Shown here piece after piece: positions 57,537-64,000 of a stretch of DNA of 64,000 nt. The DNA lies in contig NZ_CP141587.1 in NCBI RefSeq assembly GCF_035593985.1, positions 868,001-932,000 of the forward strand. The letters run 5' to 3'. The notes under the pieces are model-generated. The model was not told the DNA's origin, made no database searches, and saw only the letters and a program-made list of their open reading frames with translations. This DNA is from Sphingomonas sp. LY29 (GTDB lineage: Bacteria; Pseudomonadota; Alphaproteobacteria; Sphingomonadales; Sphingomonadaceae). The first letter of the stretch is position 1. The number at the start of each line of letters is the position of its first letter. Both the position numbers and the translations under genes were made by a program.

Positions 57537-58309
57537 AGGCCGATCCCGATCGTGCTGCCCCCGTCGACGACCATCGCCTGGCCGGTCATGAAGGTCGAGG
57601 CCGGGCTGGCGAGATAGACCGCGGCGCCCGCAATCTCGTGCGGCTCGCCGATGCGGCGAAGCGGGGTGCCGCGCGTGACCGCCTTCAGCGTGTCGGGGTT
57701 CTCCCACAGCGCCTTGGCGAAGTCGGTCCGCACCAGTCCTGGCGCGATGCAATTCACTCTCACCCCGCTCGGCCCGAATTCGGCGGCGAGGTTGCGGGCG
57801 AGCTGGAAGTCGGCCGCCTTCGAGACGTTGTAGGCGCCGATGGTGGTCGAGCTGGTCAGCCCGCCGACCGACGAGACGATGATGATCGAGCCTTCGCCGC
57901 GCTCGACCATCGCCGGAGCGGCCATCGAGATCAGCCAGTGATTGGCGAGGACATTATTGTCGAGGATCTTGCGAAACTGGTCGTCGCTGATCCCCGCCAT
58001 CGGCCCGTAATAGGGGTTCGACGCGGCGTTGCAGACGAGCACGTCGACCTTGCCGAATTGCCGCACGGTCTCGTCGACGAGGTTCTGGAGCGCGGCCTTG
58101 TCGGAGATGCTCGCGGCGACCGCGATGGCGGCGTCGGGGTGCTTGGCATTGATCGCGGCGGCGACTTCCTCGCACGCGTCCTGCTTGCGGCTGGAGATGA
58201 CCACGCGCGCGCCCTGGTCGGCCATCGCCTCGGCGATCGCGCGGCCGATCCCGCGCGACGATCCGGTGACGATCGCGACCTTGCCGGTCAGGTCGAACAG
58301 GCCGCTCAA
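57533..58309 (-). CDS. Short-chain dehydrogenase/reductase (SDR)
   Basis: 258-residue classical [35 protein letters not shown] in place of NAG, catalytic Tyr/Lys in [11 protein letters not shown], and [20 protein letters not shown]. The Arg after the second strand (SSRKQD) suggests NADP preference. The [10 protein letters not shown] wording is typical of DHRS4-like and FabG-like SDRs in acyl-CoA clusters. Start is a TTG at 58309 overlapping the acyl-CoA dehydrogenase stop by four bases. Confidence 0.89.
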
Positions 58310-59553
58310 GCGTCGCTCTCCGCATGCTTGGCGAATTCGATCCGAGCGATCGAGCGATTGTGGACCTCGTCCGGGCCGTCCGCGAGGCGAAGCGTGCGAA
58401 TTCCCGCCCAGCTATGCGCGAGCGGCGTGTCCTGGCTGACCCCCGCCCCGCCGTGCGCCTGGATCGCGTCGTCGATGACCTTCAGAGCCATGCGCGGTGC
58501 CTTGACCTTGATCATCGCGATTTCGGCGGCGGCGGCCTTGTTGCCCGCTTTGTCCATGCGGTCGGCGGCAAGGAGGCACAGCAGCCGGGTCGAATCGATC
58601 TCGATCCGCGCTTCGGCGATGCGCTGTTCCCAGATGCTGTGTTCGGACAATTTCTTGCCGAAGGCGACGCGTGACTGGAGGCGGCGGACCATCAGTCCAA
58701 GCGCTTCCTCGGCCGCGCCGATCGTGCGCATGCAATGGTGGATCCGCCCCGGCCCGAGCCGGCCCTGCGCGATTTCGAACCCGCGGCCTTCGCCGAGCAG
58801 GATGTTCTCGGACGGCACCCGCACGTCCTTGAGCGCTATTTCCATGTGGCCGTGCGGCGCGTCGTCATAGCCATAGACCGACAAGTGCCGCTCGATCGTG
58901 ATGCCGTCGGCGTCCATCGGCACCAGTACCATCGATTGCTGGCGGTGGCGGCTTTCCGACAGGTCGGTCTTGCCCATCAGGATCGCGACCTTGCAGCGCG
59001 GATCGCCCGCGCCCGAGGACCACCATTTCTTGCCGTTGATGACATAGTCGTCGCCGTCGCGGTCAATGCGGCATTCGATGTTGGTCGCGTCGGACGAGGC
59101 GACGCCCGGCTCGGTCATCAAAAAGGCCGAGCGGATCTGCCCGCGCATCAGCGGCGCCAGCCAGCGGTCCTTCTGCGCGCGCGTGCCATAGCGATGGAGT
59201 ACTTCCATGTTGCCGGTGTCGGGCGCTGAGCAGTTGAAGATTTCCGCCGACCACAGGATCCGCCCCATCTCCTCGGCGCAAAGCGCATATTCGAGGTTGG
59301 TGAGCTGCTCGCCTTCGAATTCGAAGCTTTCGTCGACGTGGCGGAGCACCCCGCCCGGCGGCATGAACAGGTTCCACAGGCCCGCAGCGTGGGCGTGGGG
59401 CTTCAGCTCTTCAATCAGGTCGATCGGTTGCCAGCGGTCGCCCGCGTCGATCTGCGTCTTATACTCGCCGACTCGGGGGCGAATATGCTCGTCGATGAAG
59501 GCGCGAACGCGGTCACGGAAAAAAGATTGGCGTTCCGTAAGGTCAAAATCCAA
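58306..59553 (-). CDS. Acyl-CoA dehydrogenase, ACAD10/11-like
   Basis: 415-residue flavoprotein: [19 protein letters not shown] start, [21 protein letters not shown]-binding region, [39 protein letters not shown] and C-terminal [20 protein letters not shown]. These point to the ACAD10/11 branch, which handles long or branched or 4-hydroxy acyl-CoAs. The homologous part begins at a TTG (59553) preceded by GGGAG and AAGG; longer open frame is not homologous. First gene of the minus-strand catabolic unit. Confidence 0.92.
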   Translation of the reverse strand: MDFDLTERQSFFRDRVRAFIDEHIRPRVGEYKTQIDAGDRWQPIDLIEELKPHAHAAGLWNLFMPPGGVLRHVDESFEFEGEQLTNLEYALCAEEMGRILWSAEIFNCSAPDTGNMEVLHRYGTRAQKDRWLAPLMRGQIRSAFLMTEPGVASSDATNIECRIDRDGDDYVINGKKWWSSGAGDPRCKVAILMGKTDLSESRHRQQSMVLVPMDADGITIERHLSVYGYDDAPHGHMEIALKDVRVPSENILLGEGRGFEIAQGRLGPGRIHHCMRTIGAAEEALGLMVRRLQSRVAFGKKLSEHSIWEQRIAEARIEIDSTRLLCLLAADRMDKAGNKAAAAEIAMIKVKAPRMALKVIDDAIQAHGGAGVSQDTPLAHSWAGIRTLRLADGPDEVHNRSIARIEFAKHAESDA

Positions 59554-59673
59554 GTGCCTTGCTCCCGCTGTCCGGGCCCTCGGCCCGACGTGCAAACGGG
59601 CTAGGACGCACAGGCGGCGAGGGCAAGGGCGGGCCGGTGGAACGCTTGCCCCTACGGGCCGGTTGAACCGGTC

Positions 59674-60258
59674 ATGCGTATCGCCCCGCCCCTAATCGCC
59701 GCCCTGATGCTGACCGCCTGCCAGGCCCAGCCGGCCCCCGAAAACGTGACGACGAGCGAGGCTGAAGCCCCCGCGTCGACCGCACCGCCTGCCGCGCCCG
59801 AAACGCCGGAACCGTTGAACGAGGCTGCGCCCGCTCCTCCTGCGGCCGAGCCCGTCCCGTCGGTGCCTGCGACCCCGGAGAGCGAAAAGAGCGCGGCAGC
59901 CGCCAAGCGCGTGCTCGACGATTATTTCGCTGCGCTGGCGACGAGACAATACGCCCGCGCCTATCGACTATGGGGCGACGACGGCAAGGCGACCGGCATG
60001 TCCGAAGCCGAGTTCGCCGCGAGCTTCCACAAGTACCGGATCTACGACGGAACCGCCTATGGCGCGGGGACGACCGAGGGCGGCGCGGGATCGATCTATG
60101 CCGAATTCCCCGTCACGGTGACCGGAATCCTGGCCAAAGGGGGCGGCTTTCACCTGTCGGGCCCGATGACGCTTCGCCGAGTCAACGATGTCGACGGATC
60201 GACCGCGGCGCAGCGTCGCTGGCACATTTCGGCGAGCGGCCTGAAACCCCGCCCCTAG
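59674..60258 (+). CDS. Predicted lipoprotein of unknown function
   Basis: 194-residue protein with signal and lipobox LTAC (Cys about residue 16), an Ala/Pro/Glu-rich linker to about 70, then a folded domain with [23 protein letters not shown] and [31 protein letters not shown]. The latter resembles small periplasmic NTF2-like domains, by helix/strand pattern only. It lies between divergent acyl-CoA dehydrogenase genes and is 77 bases before the next one. Confidence 0.82.
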   Translation: MRIAPPLIAALMLTACQAQPAPENVTTSEAEAPASTAPPAAPETPEPLNEAAPAPPAAEPVPSVPATPESEKSAAAAKRVLDDYFAALATRQYARAYRLWGDDGKATGMSEAEFAASFHKYRIYDGTAYGAGTTEGGAGSIYAEFPVTVTGILAKGGGFHLSGPMTLRRVNDVDGSTAAQRRWHISASGLKPRP

Positions 60259-60335
60259 GGAAAGCGAGCTTAATCCATGCGCCATTGACGCCCCCTGCCG
60301 AAGGCCCAAGATTGGGCCGATTAGGGAGAGGATCG

Positions 60336-61487
60336 ATGACCGACCTGGACGCCTTCCGCGCCGAAACGCGCGCGTGGCTGGAAGCCAATTGCCCCGCCGA
60401 AATGCGGACGCCGATGCGGACCGAAAAGGATGCCTGCTGGGGCGGGCGTCACTTCGAGTTTCAGAGCGAGGCGCAGAAGCAGTGGCTGACCGTCATGGGC
60501 GAGCGCGGCTGGACCGTTCCCGACTGGCCTGCGTCCTACGGCGGCGGCGGCCTTAGCGCGGCGGAAGCGAAGGTGCTGAAGGAAGAAATGGCCGCGATCG
60601 GCGCACGGCCGCCGCTGACCAGCTTCGGAATCTCGATGCTCGGCCCGGCACTGCTCAAATTCGGGACCGAGGAGCAGAAGAAGGATTACTTGCCGCAGAT
60701 CGCGCGCGGCGAAATCCGTTGGTGCCAAGGCTATTCGGAGCCGGGCGCGGGCAGCGACCTCGCCGGCCTTCAGACCAAGGCCGAGGATGGCGGCGATCAC
60801 TATGTCGTCAAAGGGCAAAAGGTGTGGACCAGCTATGCCGACGAGGCCGACTGGATCTTCTGCCTCGTCCGCACCTCGACCGAGACCAAGCATGGCGGGA
60901 TCAGCTTCCTGCTGTTCGACATGGAAAGCCCAGGCGTCTCGACCAAGCCGATCCTGCTGATCAGCGGCAACAGCCCCTTCTGCGAGACCTTTTTCGACGA
61001 CGTGAAGGTGCCCAAGGACCAGCTGGTCGGCGAGGAGAATAAGGGCTGGGACGTCGCCAAATATCTGCTTGGCCATGAGCGCGAGATGATCAGCGGCATG
61101 GGGCTTGGCGGTGAACGCCAGGCGCTCGGCGCCAGCGTCGGTGAGGTCGAACCGCTGCTCCGCGCCGAGATTGCGGCGTTCGATGTCGACGTGCTGGCCT
61201 TTGCGGCGATGAGCGAGCGTTTCATCGACCAGCTAAAGGCGGGCGAGGCGCATCCGGCGATGCCGAGCTTGATGAAATATGCCGGGACCGAGCTCAACAA
61301 GCGCCGCCACGAACTGATCATGGCCGCGGGCGGGTCCGACGCGCTCGAGTGGGACAGCGAGCGGTCACGCGGCGGCAAGTCGGCGCGCGACTGGCTTCGC
61401 ACCAAGGCCAATTCGATCGAGGGCGGCACCAGCGAAATCCAGCTTGGCATCGTCGCCAAGCATATCCTCCGCCTTCCGGGAGCCTGA
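60336..61487 (+). CDS. Acyl-CoA dehydrogenase, first subunit of an adjacent pair
   Basis: 383-residue flavoprotein with the FadE-type start FRAETRAWLEANCP, FAD-binding RWCQGYSEPGAGSDLAGLQT, VKGQKVWTSYADEADW and C-terminal ANSIEGGTSEIQLGIVAKHIL, where the Glu is in the position of the MCAD catalytic base. GGGAGAGG precedes the ATG at 60336. It is five bases from a second dehydrogenase gene, the arrangement of heteromeric FadE-type complexes for steroid or branched-chain CoA substrates. Confidence 0.92.
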   Translation: MTDLDAFRAETRAWLEANCPAEMRTPMRTEKDACWGGRHFEFQSEAQKQWLTVMGERGWTVPDWPASYGGGGLSAAEAKVLKEEMAAIGARPPLTSFGISMLGPALLKFGTEEQKKDYLPQIARGEIRWCQGYSEPGAGSDLAGLQTKAEDGGDHYVVKGQKVWTSYADEADWIFCLVRTSTETKHGGISFLLFDMESPGVSTKPILLISGNSPFCETFFDDVKVPKDQLVGEENKGWDVAKYLLGHEREMISGMGLGGERQALGASVGEVEPLLRAEIAAFDVDVLAFAAMSERFIDQLKAGEAHPAMPSLMKYAGTELNKRRHELIMAAGGSDALEWDSERSRGGKSARDWLRTKANSIEGGTSEIQLGIVAKHILRLPGA

Positions 61488-61492
61488 CGGCA

Positions 61493-62623
61493 ATGATGAC
61501 CCTGACCGACGACCAGCGCATGCTTCACGACAGCGTCGCGCCGTTCATGGCCGACGAAGGTTCGATCAAGACGCAGCTTCGCCACTGGCGCGATATCGGC
61601 TGCAAGGATGGCTTTGGCCACGGACTGTGGAAGCAGTTCGCCGAGCTTGGCCTGACCGGGATCCTGATCCCCGAGGCGCAGGGCGGCGCGGGGCTGGGCA
61701 TGGTCGAGGCCGGGCTGGTGCTGGAAGAAGTCGGGCGCAATTTGACCCCATCCCCCTTCCTGACGACCGCGGTCGCGGCGGTGCGTGCGCTCGAAGGCAG
61801 TGCGCAGGCGGATCGCTGGTTCCCGGGAATCGTCGCAGGCGAGATGGTTGCGGCGCTGGCGATCGACGAAGGCCGCAGCCACGATCCCGCCAAGGTGTCG
61901 CTGGCGGCGACGCGGTCGGGCAACGGCTTCACCTTGAACGGCGCCAAGCAGTTCGTCGTGCATGGGGCCAGCGCCGATGTCGTGCTGGTCGCGGCGCGGA
62001 CCGCGGGCGCTCCGGGCGAGACCGACGGGATCACCCTGTTCGCGGTCGAGCGTGATGCCAGCGGATTGCAGGTCGACAATGTCGCGCTTGCGGATTCGTC
62101 GAAGGCGGCGCGGCTGACGTTCGAGAATGTGTCGGTCGATGCCGATGCGGTGGTGGGCGAGGTCGACGACGGCTGGACGCCGCTGTCGCGCGCGCTCCGG
62201 TCGGGCCGCGCGGGTGCGGCATCGGAGCTGGTCGGGGTCGCCGCGGGGGCGTCCGACATGACGCTCGACTATCTTAAACAGCGCAAGCAGTTCGGGAAAC
62301 TGATCGGCGAATATCAGGTGCTGCAGCATCGCGCCGCGCACCTGTTCGGCGAGATCGAAATCGCGCGCGCGGCAGCGCTCAAGGCGGCGCAATTGCTGGA
62401 TGCGGGCGATCCGCGCGCCGACCTGTTCGTGTCGGTCGCCAAGGCCAAGGCAGGCCGGACCTCCGCGCTCGCGGTCCAGGAAGGCGTCCAGATGCACGGC
62501 GGCATCGGCATGACCGACGAACATGACATCGGCCTCTACATGAAGCGCGAAGCGGTGCTGTCGGAGATGTTCGGAAGCCACCGCTTCCACGCTGCTGAAG
62601 TGGCGCGGTTGAGCGGTTACTAG
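61493..62623 (+). CDS. Acyl-CoA dehydrogenase, second subunit of the pair
   Basis: 376-residue protein with LTDDQRMLHDSVAPFMADEG, the GLTGILIPEAQGGAGLGMVE N-terminal part, and a C-terminal segment EGVQMHGGIGMTDEHDIGLYMKREAV. Unlike the first subunit it lacks the EGGTSEIQ stretch; instead MFGSHRFHAAEVARL follows. ATG at 61493, immediately followed by a second ATG. Sequence departures at FAD and base positions fit a partner subunit rather than an independent enzyme, which is inference. Confidence 0.88.
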   Translation: MMTLTDDQRMLHDSVAPFMADEGSIKTQLRHWRDIGCKDGFGHGLWKQFAELGLTGILIPEAQGGAGLGMVEAGLVLEEVGRNLTPSPFLTTAVAAVRALEGSAQADRWFPGIVAGEMVAALAIDEGRSHDPAKVSLAATRSGNGFTLNGAKQFVVHGASADVVLVAARTAGAPGETDGITLFAVERDASGLQVDNVALADSSKAARLTFENVSVDADAVVGEVDDGWTPLSRALRSGRAGAASELVGVAAGASDMTLDYLKQRKQFGKLIGEYQVLQHRAAHLFGEIEIARAAALKAAQLLDAGDPRADLFVSVAKAKAGRTSALAVQEGVQMHGGIGMTDEHDIGLYMKREAVLSEMFGSHRFHAAEVARLSGY

Positions 62624-63003
62624 TCGCGGTCGAGCAGAAAGGTGATCCGCGCCGAGGCGATCGGCCGGTCGCGCTCGCGCTGCCAGGCGAAGGCCTCGAC
62701 ATTGGCGATACGCTTGCCCAGTCGTTCGACCACCGCTTCGGCCTGCGTGTCGCCATCGATCCCGCCGCGCATGTAGTCGACGGTGACGGTAATCGGCTTC
62801 ATCGCCACGCCTTCTTCGTCGCCAAGGGCGGCGCGAAGCGCGTCGAAGGCGGTGAATTCGAGCAGGCCGGCAATCGCGCCGCCGTGGAGGAAGCCGGGCC
62901 GGCCGACGACATCGTCATGGAACGGCATAACCGTGCGCAACGATCCGGACGAGGTTTCGCGGCGAAGGCGAAGCAGTTGGGCATAGGGCGGATAGTCGGT
63001 CAC
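62620..63003 (-). CDS. PaaI-type hotdog thioesterase
   Basis: 127-residue hotdog-fold acyl-CoA thioesterase: GFLHGGAIAGLLEFTAFDAL holds the catalytic helix region and ITVTVDYMRGG the central strand. GTG start at 63003. Its stop shares CTAG with the convergent acyl-CoA dehydrogenase gene, so it sits beside the catabolic cluster and may clear stalled CoA esters. Confidence 0.85.
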   Translation of the reverse strand: MTDYPPYAQLLRLRRETSSGSLRTVMPFHDDVVGRPGFLHGGAIAGLLEFTAFDALRAALGDEEGVAMKPITVTVDYMRGGIDGDTQAEAVVERLGKRIANVEAFAWQRERDRPIASARITFLLDRD

Positions 63004-63035
63004 CCGCCGCCCCTAGCAGGAGCGCGGGCGCCGGG

Positions 63036-63185
63036 TCACTCCTTCACTTTATACCCGCATACGATGCCCAGCGTGAACGACGCGAACAGCGCAAGCTGCA
63101 CGTCCCCGCTGGGATCGGACCAGCCGAAATAGCTTTTGCCCCACGCGATCAGCGCGACAAACATCATGGCGGCGACTGCGACCAT
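63036..63185 (-). CDS. Small membrane protein (49 residues)
   Basis: Unlisted short frame encoding MVAVAAMMFVALIAWGKSYFGWSDPSGDVQLALFASFTLG and ending YKVKE: two hydrophobic segments around a GWSDPSGD loop, a hairpin topology. GGGGAC lies seven bases before the ATG. Codon use matches neighbours. It lies between a thioesterase gene and the purine genes; function unknown. Confidence 0.68.
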   Translation of the reverse strand: MVAVAAMMFVALIAWGKSYFGWSDPSGDVQLALFASFTLGIVCGYKVKE

Positions 63186-63324
63186 CGAAACGTCCCCAAA
63201 ACTCCCGGCCCCGCGCGGGCCCCACCCCTTGTCGCCGATACAGGGTAAAGATCGGGTAAAGCTTGCCCCGCCGCTCCCGCGGCGGCATAGGCCGCGCGGG
63301 CGTCACCAACGGAAAGGCCAAGCG

Positions 63325-63555
63325 ATGAAAGCGCGCGTGTTCGTCACCCTGAAACCGGGCGTGCTCGACCCACAGGGCAAGGCGATCCACCATGCGCTCG
63401 AGGGGCTTGGCTTCGACGGCGTCGAAGACGTCCGTGCGGGCAAGCTGATCGAGCTGGACCTGAAGGACGGCACCAGCGACGCCGACATCGAGGGCATGTG
63501 CCGCAAGCTGCTGGCCAACACGGTCATCGAGAATTTCCGGATCGAACGGCAATGA
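63325..63555 (+). CDS. purS: Phosphoribosylformylglycinamidine synthase subunit PurS
   Basis: 76-residue subunit of the three-part FGAM synthase. [21 protein letters not shown] and [11 protein letters not shown] are diagnostic. ATG at 63325; the earlier in-frame sequence is not homologous. Its TGA overlaps the purQ ATG by four bases (ATGA). Confidence 0.95.
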   Translation: MKARVFVTLKPGVLDPQGKAIHHALEGLGFDGVEDVRAGKLIELDLKDGTSDADIEGMCRKLLANTVIENFRIERQ

Positions 63556-64000
63556 AGTCCGCGGTCCTGGTCTTTCCCGGATCGAACTGCGACCGCGACC
63601 TCGCCGTCGCCCTTCGCCAGGCGACCGGCCGCGACCCGGCGATGGTGTGGCACCGCGAGACCGAGCTTCCCGCCGATACCGACCTGGTCGCCGTTCCCGG
63701 CGGCTTTTCCTATGGCGACTACCTCCGCTCCGGCGCGATGGCGGCACGCAGCCCGATCATGCGCAGCGTCAGCGAAGCCGCGGCAAAGGGCGTGCCGGTG
63801 CTCGGCGTCTGCAACGGCTTCCAGGTGCTGACCGAAGCCGGGCTGCTGCCCGGTGCGCTGATGCGCAACGCCGGACTGCTGTTCGTCTGCCGCCCGGTCG
63901 GGCTGACGGTTGAAAGCAGCCAGTCGATCTTCACCGCCGCCTATCGCGCGGGCGAACAGATCACGATCCCGGTCGCGCATCACGACGGCAACTTCCAGGC
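63552..64000 (+). CDS. purQ: Phosphoribosylformylglycinamidine synthase subunit PurQ, 3' end outside window
   Basis: Glutamine amidotransferase subunit supplying ammonia to PurL. About 149 residues are visible: [34 protein letters not shown] and the catalytic Cys in [14 protein letters not shown], with VAHHDGNF near the edge. The frame stays open to the end, so the gene continues beyond the window with its Glu/His residues. Confidence 0.96.
   Translation, partial: MKSAVLVFPGSNCDRDLAVALRQATGRDPAMVWHRETELPADTDLVAVPGGFSYGDYLRSGAMAARSPIMRSVSEAAAKGVPVLGVCNGFQVLTEAGLLPGALMRNAGLLFVCRPVGLTVESSQSIFTAAYRAGEQITIPVAHHDGNFQ

Overview
The window is a gene-dense, GC-rich chromosomal segment of an alphaproteobacterium, most likely a sphingomonad (Sphingomonadaceae). 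This rests on protein character: class I PhaC, a MucR/Ros regulator, an HWE histidine kinase, DUF6356 and DUF2793 proteins, outer-membrane barrels with long polyproline tails, a GAAC-N7-GAAC SOS box, and the order miaB-phoH-ybeY-corC-lnt. No rRNA, insertion sequence, integrase-bounded island, CRISPR array or replication origin is visible, and no gene-free gap exceeds about 300 bases. Most of the window is housekeeping.

Layout. 1-6260: a 5'-truncated PHA synthase followed by valine-catabolism genes (3-hydroxyisobutyryl-CoA hydrolase, enoyl-CoA hydratase, 3-hydroxyisobutyrate dehydrogenase), then an NFU-type Fe-S protein, tsaB and rimI. 6360-13420: MucR, Fur, a PlsC acyltransferase and the miaB-phoH-ybeY-corC-lnt operon. 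13420-24840: metK behind an AT-rich repeat, a large-subunit catalase, an M28 peptidase, a Tat-exported dienelactone-hydrolase-like protein, a BI-1 membrane protein, thpR, SOS-type uvrA and sodC. 24890-31190: an OmpA-C-only protein, a polyproline-tailed barrel, a decayed DUF2793 gene, an unlisted 59-residue gene, an HWE kinase, a DUF6356-FAD protein-folE operon and tRNA-Arg(CCT). 31340-40745: PilZ, nitrilase, glutaredoxin, ComF, an NDUFAF5-like methyltransferase, an orphan Flp pilin, an M48-LysM protease, accA, xerD, two unrecognised exported or membrane proteins, and aroK. 40742-51144: a radA-cvpA-cysS-scaffold-Kef operon on the minus strand, an alpha/beta hydrolase, a lipoprotein, typA and a second polyproline-tailed barrel. 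51280-63000: a small basic protein, MarR/MFS, cytochrome b561, and a two-strand acyl-CoA catabolism cluster (three acyl-CoA dehydrogenases, two SDRs, a FadB/FadJ-type enzyme, a hotdog thioesterase and a LuxR-like sensor without DNA-binding domain). 63030-64000: a small membrane protein, purS and the start of purQ.

How it works together. Genes are packed with ATGA, GTGA or TTGA stop/start overlaps, pointing to translationally coupled operons. Of eleven convergent gene pairs, six share a CTAG or TTAG tetranucleotide containing both stop codons. The most interesting non-housekeeping signals are the two barrel proteins whose tails are almost identical at DNA level and sit in opposite orientation 25 kb apart; the split OmpA-like pair; the acyl-CoA catabolism cluster with a possible heteromeric dehydrogenase pair and a headless LuxR-like sensor; an in-frame palindromic repeat inside an FAD protein; and the unnamed exported-protein operon upstream of xerD. 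I did not find a clearly new defence, secretion or mobile system.
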